DNA from: Prevotella sp.
GTDB taxonomy: Bacteria > Bacillota > Clostridia > Oscillospirales > Ruminococcaceae
NCBI GenBank assembly: GCA_023663025.1
Contig: JAMPIC010000001.1
Coordinates: 94,231-140,130 of the forward strand
Direction: 5' to 3'
Length of the DNA: 45,900 bases
Shown: positions 7,803 through 16,905 of the stretch, in pieces
How positions within the stretch are numbered: the stretch's first letter is position 1
Layout: every line of letters begins with the position of its first letter
Notes under the pieces: generated by a model
Databases searched by the model: none
Told to the model about the DNA's origin: nothing
What the model saw: the letters and a program-made list of their open reading frames with translations, nothing else
Position numbers and translations under genes: made by a program

Positions 7803-7816
7803 TGTAATCGTTTACA
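7803..7816. promoter_or_regulatory. cre / LacI-family operator
   Basis: TGTAATCGTTTACA has TGTAA/TTACA arms around a central CG. It fits the CcpA cre pattern TGNAANCGNWNNCW and LacI-type sites in general. Its place at the transcription start implies repression, either catabolite control or a local sugar-responsive LacI repressor. Confidence 0.65.
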
Positions 7817-7871
7817 ATGCGGCGCGGTTACTGTGAAAAAAGGTATATTTTTTGTAAAGGAGTTTTCATAT

Positions 7872-10202
7872 ATGAAATTTTCGGACGGTTTTTGGCTTAA
7901 CAAAAGAGGCTATGATGTAAGCTACGCTTCGCAGGCTTACGAAATCAAGACGGGGGACAATTTTATAAACGTCCTCGCCCCTTGCAGCTACATTCAGAAC
8001 AGGGGTATGACCCTGGGCGGTCCCGTGCTGGACGTGACATTTTCCTCAACTCAAAAGGACGTTATCAAGGTATCCATCGACCACTACAAGGGTGGACTTG
8101 ACAATATGCCCAAATTCGAGCTTAACGAGGATCAGGGCTGCATCCCCGAGGTCAAAGAGTACGGCGAATACTGGGAGCTGACAAGCGGCTGCACAAAAGT
8201 GCGTGTGGGCAAATTCAACTGGAATATTCAGTATTTCTATAAGGACAAAAAGCTGACCGGCGGCTCGTGGCGCGCAACTACCGTTATCGGCGAAAATCAG
8301 TTCAGGCTTTCCTCGCGTCTTGCCTATACCCAAGACGACACCTTCTGGGACTACCCCCAAGACCCCCGAAATTCCTACATAAGAGAACAGCTTACCCTTT
8401 CCGTGGGCGAGAATATTTACGGCTTCGGCGAGAAGTTCACCACCTTTGTGAAAAACGGTCAGAACGTTGAAACATGGAATTCCGACGGAGGAACCTGCTC
8501 TGAGCAGTCCTACAAGTGCATACCTTTCTATATCTCCTCACGGGGCTACGGAATTTTCGTAAACAGCTCGGACAAGGTTTCCTATGAGGTTGCTTCGGAC
8601 ACGGTTTCAAAGGTTTCATTTACCGTCCCCGGGGAGAAAATGGAATATTTTGTTATCGGCGGTGAGAACCTCCACGAAGTCCTCGCGAACTACACAACGC
8701 TGACGGGCAAACCCGCTCTGCCCCCTGCTTACACGTTCGGACTTTGGCTCACAACCTCCTTTACCACAAAGTACGACGAGGAAACCGTTACCTCCTTTAT
8801 CGACGGTATGGCGGAGCGGGATATTCCTTTACAGGTATTCCACTTTGACAGCTTCTGGATGAAAGAATACGAATGGTGCAATTTTGATTGGGACACACGC
8901 CAGTTCCCCGACCCGCCCGCAATGCTGAAACGTCTCAAGGAAAGAGGGCTTGAGATATGCGTGTGGATCAACCCCTACATCGCACAGCGTTCCAAGCTTT
9001 TCGACGAAGGCATGAAAAACGGCTACCTGATCAAGAACCTTGACGGCAGCGTTTTCCAGTGCGATATGTGGCAGCCCGGTCTGGCAATTGTGGACTTCAC
9101 CAATCCCGCCGCCTGCGATTGGTACGCCTCAAAGCTCCGCAAGCTCTGCGAAATGGGCGTTGACTGCTTCAAAACCGACTTCGGCGAGAGAATACCCACC
9201 AAAGTGCAGTATTTCGACGGCTCTAACCCTATCGCAATGCACAACTACTACACATATTTATATAACAAGACCGTTTTCGATGTGCTGAAAGAATATTACG
9301 GCGAGAACAAGGCTTGCCTGTTCGCCCGTTCCGCAACGGTTGGCGGACAGAAGTTCCCCGTACACTGGGGCGGCGACTGCTCGGCGGAGTACACCTCTAT
9401 GGCGGAAACTCTTCGCGGCGGACTTTCCCTTTGCGCTTCGGGCTTCGGATATTTCAGCCACGATATGAGCGGCTTTGAAGCGACTGCAACTCCCGATATT
9501 TACAAACGCTGGGCGGCTTTCGGACTGTTCTCCACACACTCCCGTCTCCACGGAAACAACTCCTACCGCGTGCCTTGGCTCTTTGACGAAGAGTCGGTGG
9601 ACGTGCTCCGTTTCTTTACAAAGCTGAAAGGAAAGCTTATGCCCTACATCTGGGCGCAGGCGATAAAGACCTCAACCGTGGGCGTGCCTATGATGAGAGC
9701 AATGGTTATCGACTTTGAGAACGACCCCGTTTGCCTTAACCTTGACCGCCAGTATATGTTCGGCGACAATATTCTTGTCGCGCCTATTTTCAACGACGAG
9801 GGCACTGCCGAGTTTTATGTACCCGCCGGCGTTTGGACGGACATTATTTCCGGCAAACGGTATGAGGGCGGCAAGTTCTACAATGAGAAATTCGATTACT
9901 TCTCCCTCCCCTGCCTTGCTAAGCCTAACAGTATTGTGGCTTACGGAAATTTTGAAAAGAATTTCGAGTACGACTACCTGAACGGCACAGAATTCGTCAT
10001 CTATGAACCCGAAGAGGGCAAGGCTGCCGAGTGCAGTATTTACGACACCGAGGCTAAGAAAATCTTCACCCTTACCGCCGAGAGAAAGGGTAATACAGTT
10101 GAGGTTTCCTACAGCGATACTTCCGCAAGCTTTACCGTTAAGGTATTCGGCAAAGACGTTGTTAAGGCGGACGGTTCGGGGAAGATCGTTATTAATCTGT
10201 AA
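7872..10202 (+). CDS. Alpha-xylosidase, glycoside hydrolase family 31 (YicI-like)
   Basis: The 776-aa protein is read from ATG 7872 behind AAAGGAG. It has the GH31 N-terminal beta domain, the (beta/alpha)8 barrel and C-terminal beta domains. The nucleophile lies in FKTDFGERIPT (Asp436) and the acid/base in HWGGDCSAEY (Asp502). Their 66-residue spacing equals that of E. coli YicI (D416/D482), and MHNYYTYLYN matches the same subgroup. It should release alpha-xylose from isoprimeverose and xyloglucan oligosaccharides. No signal peptide is present, so it acts in the cytosol on imported sugars. No transporter is nearby. Control is likely through the operator at 7803. Confidence 0.9.
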   Translation: MKFSDGFWLNKRGYDVSYASQAYEIKTGDNFINVLAPCSYIQNRGMTLGGPVLDVTFSSTQKDVIKVSIDHYKGGLDNMPKFELNEDQGCIPEVKEYGEYWELTSGCTKVRVGKFNWNIQYFYKDKKLTGGSWRATTVIGENQFRLSSRLAYTQDDTFWDYPQDPRNSYIREQLTLSVGENIYGFGEKFTTFVKNGQNVETWNSDGGTCSEQSYKCIPFYISSRGYGIFVNSSDKVSYEVASDTVSKVSFTVPGEKMEYFVIGGENLHEVLANYTTLTGKPALPPAYTFGLWLTTSFTTKYDEETVTSFIDGMAERDIPLQVFHFDSFWMKEYEWCNFDWDTRQFPDPPAMLKRLKERGLEICVWINPYIAQRSKLFDEGMKNGYLIKNLDGSVFQCDMWQPGLAIVDFTNPAACDWYASKLRKLCEMGVDCFKTDFGERIPTKVQYFDGSNPIAMHNYYTYLYNKTVFDVLKEYYGENKACLFARSATVGGQKFPVHWGGDCSAEYTSMAETLRGGLSLCASGFGYFSHDMSGFEATATPDIYKRWAAFGLFSTHSRLHGNNSYRVPWLFDEESVDVLRFFTKLKGKLMPYIWAQAIKTSTVGVPMMRAMVIDFENDPVCLNLDRQYMFGDNILVAPIFNDEGTAEFYVPAGVWTDIISGKRYEGGKFYNEKFDYFSLPCLAKPNSIVAYGNFEKNFEYDYLNGTEFVIYEPEEGKAAECSIYDTEAKKIFTLTAERKGNTVEVSYSDTSASFTVKVFGKDVVKADGSGKIVINL

Positions 10203-10207
10203 TAAAA

Positions 10208-10237
10208 AAAGTCCCGTTCATTTTTGGGCGGGACTTT
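10208..10237 (+). terminator. Hairpin after the alpha-xylosidase gene
   Basis: A 9-bp stem (10208-10216 with 10229-10237) has a 12-base loop. An A-run precedes it but only three Ts follow within the stem, so it may be a partial terminator that lets some transcription reach the next gene. Confidence 0.5.
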
Positions 10238-10257
10238 ACTAAGAACGGAGGCATATT

Positions 10258-11280
10258 ATGAAATGCAAGGTAGAAAACGGCAGGCTGATTATTGAGGAAA
10301 ACGGCAATACATACTCCTTTGAGGCTCACGCCGAAGGACCGCGTCCCTCGCTGCTGGGCGCGGGATTGAGCGCGGGCGGCAGACATTGGTCTGACAGAGA
10401 CGAAAACATCAAGCTTGAAAAGCACACGAGTATTCAGGATATTGCTTTAAATGACAAATACGCGGCTTGGTACATACAGGAATTTGTTCCCGACAAGGAG
10501 GGGGTGGATTACAGGCTTACCAAAAAAGCCCAAATTTACCTCGGCGTACTGCAAAGCGGTGAAACTAAGGAAATTTACAAGGGCGAATGTTACGGCGATT
10601 TGATTTTTGACGGTGATAATTTGCTTTTTAATATGGGAAACAAGGTGGCGGTCATTGCTCTTGACAGCGGTGAAATGACGGTTCTGTTCAAGCACTCGGG
10701 CATCAAGAAAAACCGCATAAGCCTTAACATTACCCCAAAGCGTATCTTTTTCAACCACTGGACTCATGACAGTAATCATTTTATGTGGTACGACAGGGAG
10801 AGCGGCGAGGTGATAAATCCTCACATTGATACGGTTTTTTACGGCATTTTGGACGAGGATACCATTATTTACCACGGCTTGGACTACGCTTGGAAACTGG
10901 ATTTGAACACGCTGAAAAAGAAACGGTTTTTCACATCAAAGCAGCTTGAAAAAATAAGGCTGGAATTTTGCAGCTTTTTTGATGCGTCCGAAGAATATTT
11001 CAGAGAATATTTTACAGCAGAATTTCGTGAAATAAAAAACGGCAGACTGCGTTTCAAATGCTATGTGGGAGCTCGCAGCGACAGTTTGGACTACAATGAA
11101 TTAAAGCAAAAGCTTTACGCGGAGGGTAAACCATCTCACCTAACAGCGGAAATGACCTGCGGCATTGACGGCAAGGACATAGAGTTTCCCGTAAAAAATA
11201 TCAAAAAGGAAACATTGAGCAGTGAGTACATAAAAAGCCCGTGGTGGGCATGGTCTGCTTTGAGCGAGGATATGAAGTAG
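10258..11280 (+). CDS. Conserved hypothetical protein, beta-propeller-like
   Basis: The 340-aa protein has no signal peptide or membrane segment. It is rich in short beta strands with repeated patterns such as KEIYKGECYGDLIFDGDNLLF, MTVLFKHSGIKKNRIS and RESGEVINPHIDTVFYGI, which suggests a propeller fold. I do not recognise a family. GGAGG precedes ATG 10258. It lies 55 bases after the alpha-xylosidase gene with a weak hairpin between. A role in carbohydrate use is only suggested by position. Confidence 0.7.
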   Translation: MKCKVENGRLIIEENGNTYSFEAHAEGPRPSLLGAGLSAGGRHWSDRDENIKLEKHTSIQDIALNDKYAAWYIQEFVPDKEGVDYRLTKKAQIYLGVLQSGETKEIYKGECYGDLIFDGDNLLFNMGNKVAVIALDSGEMTVLFKHSGIKKNRISLNITPKRIFFNHWTHDSNHFMWYDRESGEVINPHIDTVFYGILDEDTIIYHGLDYAWKLDLNTLKKKRFFTSKQLEKIRLEFCSFFDASEEYFREYFTAEFREIKNGRLRFKCYVGARSDSLDYNELKQKLYAEGKPSHLTAEMTCGIDGKDIEFPVKNIKKETLSSEYIKSPWWAWSALSEDMK

Positions 11281-11349
11281 TGTCAAGACCGCTCCCGGCG
11301 TCATATACTATAGGGAGGAATTTCCTCAATAAAATCAGGAGGAAAATAT

Positions 11350-12201
11350 ATGGCGTCTTTTTACAATCAAGCGACCCTTTCCTATAACGGAAATCTTATA
11401 AATTCCAACGTCACGGCGGGCGAGATCGTCGACACCCTTACCATGACAAAAACCGCCGTTACGTCCACCTACGGCGACAGGGAGAATATGACCTATGTTG
11501 TAAACATCGTCAACTCGGGCACAACCCCCTTTACGGGACTTACCCTTACCGACGACTTGGGCGCGTACGCTCTCGGCTCGGCAAGCGTTGTGCCTCTGAC
11601 CTACCGCGACGGCTCGGTGCGCTATTTCTCAAACGGCGCATTGCAGGCAACTCCCACCGTCAGCGCAGCTAACCCTCTGACGGTAACGGGAATAACCGTC
11701 CCCGCAGGCGGCAACGCCACAATCGTCTATGAGGCGGACGTAAACAGCTACGCACCTCTTGCGGCGGACTCCACAATCCGCAACACCGCAACCGTAACAG
11801 GCGCGGGGCTTACCGCTCCCCTCACCGACGACGAGCTTATCACAGCCGCGGCAAGACCCAACCTTTCAATCGTAAAGGCTCTCTCGCCCACGACCGTAAA
11901 CGAAAACGGCACGGTAACTTACACCATTACCGTACAGAACACGGGCAACACCGCTACCGACGCGTCCGACAATATTTTTATCACGGACACGTTTACGCCC
12001 GTCCTTTCCGATATTGCCGTAACGCTTAACGGCACGGCGCTTCCCAGCACAAGCTACACCTACAACGACACTACAGGCGTGTTCACCACAGCCGCAGGTG
12101 TTGTAAGCGTCCCCGCCGCCACGTTCACCCAGAACCCCACAACCGGCGTTTGGACAGTGAACCCCGGCACTGCCGTTCTTACCGTAACAGGCAGAATTTA
12201 A
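11350..12201 (+). CDS. DUF11-domain surface-type protein
   Basis: The 283-aa protein consists of two beta-sandwich units. The first (about 15-160) contains MTYVVNIVNSGTTPFTGLTLTDDLGAY, and the second (about 170-283) is a canonical DUF11 repeat, NLSIVKALSPTTVNENGTVTYTITVQNTGN. It is very rich in Thr, Ala, Val and Asn. No signal peptide, LPXTG or membrane anchor is visible, which is odd for this adhesin-like composition; similar clostridial proteins are also unsecreted by sequence, and a spore-surface location would explain it (inference). GGAGG precedes the ATG. CATATACTA at 11302-11310 resembles a sigma-K -10 (CATAnnnTA), but no good -35 is seen. Confidence 0.8.
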   Translation: MASFYNQATLSYNGNLINSNVTAGEIVDTLTMTKTAVTSTYGDRENMTYVVNIVNSGTTPFTGLTLTDDLGAYALGSASVVPLTYRDGSVRYFSNGALQATPTVSAANPLTVTGITVPAGGNATIVYEADVNSYAPLAADSTIRNTATVTGAGLTAPLTDDELITAAARPNLSIVKALSPTTVNENGTVTYTITVQNTGNTATDASDNIFITDTFTPVLSDIAVTLNGTALPSTSYTYNDTTGVFTTAAGVVSVPAATFTQNPTTGVWTVNPGTAVLTVTGRI

Positions 12202-12250
12202 CAGACTGCTTTTCGCCGAAGCGCCGGCTGAAAAATCCCCCGATGAAAAA

Positions 12251-12287
12251 AAACGGAGCAAGCCTTTTAAAGGTTTGCTCCGTTTTT
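12251..12287. terminator. Bidirectional terminator between DUF11 gene and gpsA
   Basis: A long stem, AAACGGAGCAAgCC with GGtTTGCTCCGTTT, has an A-run before and T-run after. It serves the plus-strand DUF11 gene and the minus-strand gpsA, which stops 4 bases beyond it. Confidence 0.85.
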
Positions 12288-12290
12288 CGT

Positions 12291-13298
12291 TCAGTCCACC
12301 CAGACGGTTTCCGCCTCGTGGCGTTTGGGTCTGCCCATAAGATTGTTCACCGCCGCTTTCGCGCTAAGTCCCTCAAAGAGTACTCTGTAGCACTGCTCCG
12401 TTATCGGCATGGATATCCCCACCTTTTGTGCAAGGTTATAGGCGGCTCTGGTACATATATAGCCTTCAACCGTACCGACCTGCCGGACAGCCTGCTCGGG
12501 GGTAACTCCCTGTCCGATAAGTATTCCCGCCCGACGGTTGCGGCTGTGCATACTTGTGCAGGTAACGATAAGGTCGCCGATACCCGTAAGCCCCGCAAAA
12601 GTCTCGGTCTTTCCGCCGAGAGCGACGCCGAGACGGGCAATTTCGGTAATTCCGCGGGTCATAAGAGCGGCTTTGGTGTTGTCGCCGAAGCTCATTCCGT
12701 CGCATATTCCCGCGCAGAGCGCTATGACGTTTTTCAGCGAACCGCCCAGCTCGCAGCCGACAAGGTCGTTATTGATGTAAATTCTGAACGTGTTATTGGA
12801 CATAACGCTCTGGATATAGTCGGAATGCTTGCTGTCCTTTGAAGCGGCGACAACCGTGGTCGGCATTCCGAGAGCGACCTCCTCGGCATGGGAGGGACCG
12901 CTGAGCACAACTATCGGCTGACCGCTCGGAAGCTCCTCCTCCAGCACCTCGCTCATACGCTTTAAAGTGCCGTCCTCCAGTCCCTTGCCCGTGTTTACAA
13001 CCACGGTTCCGGACTTCAGACAGGGCGCGGCTTTTTTAGCAACCTCCCGGAGTTTCCTTGTGGGTATACCGAAAATCACGATCTCCGCGTCCCCGGCGCT
13101 GCTTATATCGTCCGTGAGAACTATCTCGCTGCTTACCTTTACCCCCGGGAGTTTCTGCCTGTTTTCGCCGTCCCGCTTGATGTCCTCTATTTCCTGTTCA
13201 AATGCGGACCACACCGTTACCTCGTGCCCGAAATTGTTAAGCATTACCGCAAGGCTCAGACCGAACCCGCCCATTCCCAAAATTGTAAACTTAGCCAT
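12291..13298 (-). CDS. gpsA: NAD(P)H-dependent glycerol-3-phosphate dehydrogenase
   Basis: GpsA reduces dihydroxyacetone phosphate to sn-glycerol-3-phosphate for phospholipid synthesis. The 335-aa protein has the N-terminal Rossmann motif GMGGFGLSLA (residues 8-17), the family segment VLSGPSHAEEVA, and LKNVIALCAGICDGMSFGDNTKAALMTRG with the catalytic Lys. ATG 13298 follows AAGGAGG and overlaps the end of plsY by 8 bases. The gpsA-plsY pair makes the acceptor and then acylates it. Confidence 0.96.
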   Translation of the reverse strand: MAKFTILGMGGFGLSLAVMLNNFGHEVTVWSAFEQEIEDIKRDGENRQKLPGVKVSSEIVLTDDISSAGDAEIVIFGIPTRKLREVAKKAAPCLKSGTVVVNTGKGLEDGTLKRMSEVLEEELPSGQPIVVLSGPSHAEEVALGMPTTVVAASKDSKHSDYIQSVMSNNTFRIYINNDLVGCELGGSLKNVIALCAGICDGMSFGDNTKAALMTRGITEIARLGVALGGKTETFAGLTGIGDLIVTCTSMHSRNRRAGILIGQGVTPEQAVRQVGTVEGYICTRAAYNLAQKVGISMPITEQCYRVLFEGLSAKAAVNNLMGRPKRHEAETVWVD

Positions 13299-13977
13299 TT
13301 TTTTCCTCCTTATCAGCCGTTTTCTTTTTGATGAATTTATTTTCCGTACCGTTTTTCAGCCTTTGAATATTCGTCCTGTGCATATAGATGAGCAGTATGC
13401 TTGTCACCGCCACAAGCGCCGTGTGTACTATACAAGTCCCGAGAGGTTCGCTTTCGGCAAAATAGTGCAGCAAAAATGTCAGAACGGGATAAAACACCGC
13501 CGAAGCTATTGAAGCAACCGAAACGTACTTCGATATAAGCAGCACAACCGCGAAAAACGGAATTATTATCACAAAGGTAAGCGGGTCGATAACAATAAGT
13601 ATCGAGCAGGAAACCAATACGCCCTTTCCGCCTCGAAAACCGTAGTATACCGGGAAAATGTGTCCGAGAATGGCAAATATTCCCGATATGTACCCCACGG
13701 TCTGACGGTCGAAGTTCCCCTCGCCCGCCATTATGCGGAATACAAGTATGCTCAAAAGCACCGATACTATTCCCTTTCCCAGGTCTCCCAGAAGAGTGAG
13801 CAGAGCGGGAATTTTCCCGTAACACCTGAGTGTATTGGTAAGTCCCGCGTTTTTGCTGCCCTTTTCGCGGATATCTTCGTGCTTGAGAAGCCTTACCACG
13901 ATTATAGAGGAATTGCAGCTTCCCAAAAGATATGAGACAACGACGGAAATAATTCCCGCAACAATAATTTTAACCAT
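13291..13977 (-). CDS. plsY: Glycerol-3-phosphate acyltransferase (acyl-phosphate dependent)
   Basis: PlsY transfers an acyl group from acyl-phosphate to glycerol-3-phosphate, the first step in phosphatidic acid synthesis. The 228-aa membrane protein shows the family motifs LLGSCNSSIIVVRL near the N-terminus, GSKNAGLTNTLR (about 40-51), GHIFPVYYGFRGGKGV (about 107-122), and five or more hydrophobic helices. The C-terminus is longer and more basic than usual (GTENKFIKKKTADKEEKNG). It lies 11 bases after der and overlaps gpsA by 8. Confidence 0.95.
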   Translation of the reverse strand: MVKIIVAGIISVVVSYLLGSCNSSIIVVRLLKHEDIREKGSKNAGLTNTLRCYGKIPALLTLLGDLGKGIVSVLLSILVFRIMAGEGNFDRQTVGYISGIFAILGHIFPVYYGFRGGKGVLVSCSILIVIDPLTFVIIIPFFAVVLLISKYVSVASIASAVFYPVLTFLLHYFAESEPLGTCIVHTALVAVTSILLIYMHRTNIQRLKNGTENKFIKKKTADKEEKNG

Positions 13978-13988
13978 AACGGTCTCTC

Positions 13989-15320
13989 CTATTTAATATC
14001 TTCTCTGCCCCGCTCGCGGGTGATAAATCTCACGGGCGTGCCCGTCAAGCCGAAGGTCTGCCGTATCTGATTTTCCAGATACCTTTGGTAGGAAAAATGG
14101 AAAAGATCGGCTCTGTTCACGAACACCACAAACGTCGGCGGCTTAGTGGACGGCTGGGTCATATAGTATATCTTCAGCCGTCTGCCCTTGTCCGAGGGCG
14201 GCTGAACCCGTGTGGTGGCGTAAGCCAAAACATCGTTCAGCATACCCGTGGAAACGCGCATACTGTTCTGAGCGTTCACGTCGTTTATCATGCCGAAAAG
14301 CTTTTCCACCCGCTGACCGGTTTTCGCCGATATAAATATGAACGGCACATATGACATAAAGCTGAAATCCTCTTTCAGCTTATTGGTATAGTCCTCCATT
14401 GTACCGGAGGTCTTGTCCACCGCGTCCCACTTGTTTACCGCGACAATGCAGGCTTTCCCCTGCTCGTGAGCGTATCCCGCCACCTTGGAGTCCTGCTCGG
14501 TAAATCCGACGGTCGCGTCTATCAGGATAACGCACACGTCCGAACGGTCAACCGCCATATATGCCCGCAGAACGCTGTAGTGCTCGATTTTTTCCAGCAC
14601 CTTTGACTTTTTCCGTATACCCGCCGTGTCGATAAATACGTACTTTCCGTACTCGTTTTCAACTATTGTATCGGTGGCGTCCCGGGTAGTTCCCGCAATG
14701 TCGGAAACTATCACCCTTTCCTCCCCCGCGATACGGTTTATCAGGGAAGATTTTCCAACGTTAGGCTTGCCGATAACAGCAACCTTGACGTACTCCTCGT
14801 TGTAAACCTCGTCTGTATTTTCGGGGAAATACTTGAAAATCTCGTCCAGCATATCCCCCGAGCCGTGACCGTGAGCCGCCGAAATAGGTATGGGGTCGCC
14901 CAGCGCAAGGCTGTAAAACTCGTAAAACTCGGGAGGCAGCTCTCCTATGGAATCGCACTTGTTCACGCAGAGAATGATAGGCTTGCCGCTTTTACGAAGC
15001 ATTGCCGCCACCTCATAGTCGCTTGCGGTAACTCCCGCCCGCAGATCCGTGAGAAACAGTATCACGTCCGCACGCTGTATGGCAAGCTCCGCCTGACGGC
15101 GCATCTGCGACAGAATAACGTCCTCGCTGTCCGGCTCTATGCCTCCCGTGTCAACTACCATAAATTTCCTGTTACGCCATTCGCACTCCGAGTAGATCCT
15201 GTCGCGGGTAACCCCCGGGGTATCCTCAACGATAGACAGTCTTTTACCCACAAGCTTGTTGAAAAGCGTGGATTTTCCCACGTTCGGTCTGCCTACCACC
15301 GCAACTATCGGCAAAGCCAT
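13989..15320 (-). CDS. der: Ribosome-assembly GTPase Der (EngA)
   Basis: Der has two tandem GTPase domains and matures the 50S subunit. The 443-aa protein shows G1 motifs GRPNVGKST at residues 9-17 and GKPNVGKSS in the second domain, the matching DTGG and DTAG switch motifs, NKCD and NKWD specificity motifs, and the C-terminal KH-like domain ending TPVRFITRERGRED. Length matches the family. It is followed by plsY after 11 bases. Confidence 0.98.
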   Translation of the reverse strand: MALPIVAVVGRPNVGKSTLFNKLVGKRLSIVEDTPGVTRDRIYSECEWRNRKFMVVDTGGIEPDSEDVILSQMRRQAELAIQRADVILFLTDLRAGVTASDYEVAAMLRKSGKPIILCVNKCDSIGELPPEFYEFYSLALGDPIPISAAHGHGSGDMLDEIFKYFPENTDEVYNEEYVKVAVIGKPNVGKSSLINRIAGEERVIVSDIAGTTRDATDTIVENEYGKYVFIDTAGIRKKSKVLEKIEHYSVLRAYMAVDRSDVCVILIDATVGFTEQDSKVAGYAHEQGKACIVAVNKWDAVDKTSGTMEDYTNKLKEDFSFMSYVPFIFISAKTGQRVEKLFGMINDVNAQNSMRVSTGMLNDVLAYATTRVQPPSDKGRRLKIYYMTQPSTKPPTFVVFVNRADLFHFSYQRYLENQIRQTFGLTGTPVRFITRERGREDIK

Positions 15321-15338
15321 TATATCATCTCCGTTCCT

Positions 15339-16640
15339 TTAAATTCCGCATATCGCGTCGAAAAGCTCGAAGCCGTCGTTTTCAACAATTCTTACCGAAA
15401 CGCCCAGCTCCCGTTCAACGTCGGCGACCGTCACGTCGTCCAGAAAAACCGTACCGTCCTTGCGTATCATGCCTGCCGACAGCAAAAGCTTGTCACCGAG
15501 AGGCTTGCCCTTTAGCTGCGCGATCAGGTCGCGCCCGGTGATAAGTCCCGTGACGGTGATGGTCTCTCCGAAAAAGTCGTTTCTTATTTTATAGACGCTG
15601 CAATCTATAGTATGCCATTTTTTCCGGACTTTTTCAACAAGTCCGCAAATATATTTGTAAGCAAGCTCCCCCGTTGCGATCGAGGTTCTGCACGGCTTTA
15701 CTTCATCGTCCTCAGCCATTTCGCAGGCGCGGTCAAACTCGTCTATGAGGGAACGCACCATGCCCACGCCGTTTTCGTACTGGGGATAGTCCTCGTAAGC
15801 CTTTCCCGGCGGCAGCGGACGTTCCGCTGTGATGTAAAATTCGTCCGCGGGGAAAATCAGTCTCGTACCGTATTTTTTCAAAAAATCCCGCTGGAACTTT
15901 TCAATAAGGTCGATAACCCTGCCCGCGCTTTCCCTGTCGAAAAGCTTAAGCGGATAAAGTCCCTCGCGGAATTTGGTAAGCCCCACGGGGACTGCCGCCA
16001 CGCTTTGGATATTGGGCATAAGCTTTCCCAAATCGGTCAGCGTGCGTTCAAGCTCCGCGCCGTCGTTTATATCGGGGCACAACACTATCTGGCAGTTCAT
16101 GGAAATTCCCGCCCGGGCAAACTGCCGCAGGTAGTCCAGCTTCTCCCCCGCAAAGCGGTTGTTCATCATTTTGCACCGAAGCTCGGGATTGGTCGTATGC
16201 ACCGAAATATTGATACTCAGCTTCATTTGGATAATTCTGTCAATATCCTTTTGGCTGAGATTTGTCAGCGTAACGTAGTTTCCCTGCAAAAAGGAAAGCC
16301 GCGCGTCGTCGTCCTTGAAATAGAGGGTGTCCCGCATATTGGGGGGCATCTGGTCGATGAAGCAGAAAATGCACTTGTTGCAGCAGCTTTGCTTCTTGTC
16401 CATGAGGAAAGTGTCGAACTCTAAGCCGAGGTCGTCGTACTCGCTTTTAGTGAGCGAAACGGTATGACGTTCCCCGCCGCGTTCGATAAGCAGCTCCGTG
16501 TTTATCTCGGCGGAATAGTACATATAGTCCAGCACGTCGGCGATATCGTGACCGTTCACAGATACTAATATGTCCCCCGCCCCGACGTCCAGACCGCTTA
16601 CGGGCGAGCCGTTCAGCACTGATTTTATTTCAACCGCCAT
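15339..16640 (-). CDS. DUF512 radical SAM protein with PDZ-like N-terminus (TIGR03279 type)
   Basis: The 433-aa protein is read from ATG 16640 behind AAAGGGG; a longer reading runs through the terminator hairpin. It has an N-terminal PDZ-like domain (GSPVSGLDVGAGDILVSVNGHDI, about residues 12-34), a radical SAM cluster site CCNKCIFC (CxxxCxxC, about 88-95), and a C-terminal DUF512 domain. In Clostridia the family is regularly next to der, as here (18 bases). Its reaction is unknown. Confidence 0.9.
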   Translation of the reverse strand: MAVEIKSVLNGSPVSGLDVGAGDILVSVNGHDIADVLDYMYYSAEINTELLIERGGERHTVSLTKSEYDDLGLEFDTFLMDKKQSCCNKCIFCFIDQMPPNMRDTLYFKDDDARLSFLQGNYVTLTNLSQKDIDRIIQMKLSINISVHTTNPELRCKMMNNRFAGEKLDYLRQFARAGISMNCQIVLCPDINDGAELERTLTDLGKLMPNIQSVAAVPVGLTKFREGLYPLKLFDRESAGRVIDLIEKFQRDFLKKYGTRLIFPADEFYITAERPLPPGKAYEDYPQYENGVGMVRSLIDEFDRACEMAEDDEVKPCRTSIATGELAYKYICGLVEKVRKKWHTIDCSVYKIRNDFFGETITVTGLITGRDLIAQLKGKPLGDKLLLSAGMIRKDGTVFLDDVTVADVERELGVSVRIVENDGFELFDAICGI

Positions 16641-16660
16641 ACGCAAGCCCCTTTCCACGA

Positions 16661-16694
16661 GAAAAACCGAAGGAAGGCTTCCCCTCCTCCGGTT
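16661..16694 (-). terminator. Terminator after rpmF
   Basis: On the minus strand a 10-bp stem with one G-T pair (16685-16694 with 16665-16674) is followed by a T-run. It separates the DUF177-rpmF unit from the DUF512-der-plsY-gpsA group. Confidence 0.7.
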
Positions 16695-16708
16695 CTTTTG
16701 ACACAAGA

Positions 16709-16891
16709 TTAAGCTTCCTTATTGATAACTTCAACGCCCTTATAATATCCGCAATTCTTGCAAACCTTGTGGGGAGCAGTCAGCGCTCCGCAGTGTGAGC
16801 ATCTCGAGAACGCAGGTGCGTCCAGCTTCCATACAGCCGAACGTCTTTTATCACGTCTGGCTTTCGATACTTTTCTCTTTGGTACTGCCAT
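16709..16891 (-). CDS. rpmF: 50S ribosomal protein L32
   Basis: The 60-aa protein begins MAVPKRKVSKARRDKRR, as L32 does, and carries two CxxC pairs (CSHC at 31-34 and CKNC at 44-47) that bind zinc. So it is the zinc-containing form rather than a cysteine-free paralogue. GGAGG precedes the ATG. It lies 15 bases after the DUF177 gene, the usual pairing. Confidence 0.98.
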   Translation of the reverse strand: MAVPKRKVSKARRDKRRSAVWKLDAPAFSRCSHCGALTAPHKVCKNCGYYKGVEVINKEA

Positions 16892-16905
16892 TGTTCAGCA
16901 CCTCC

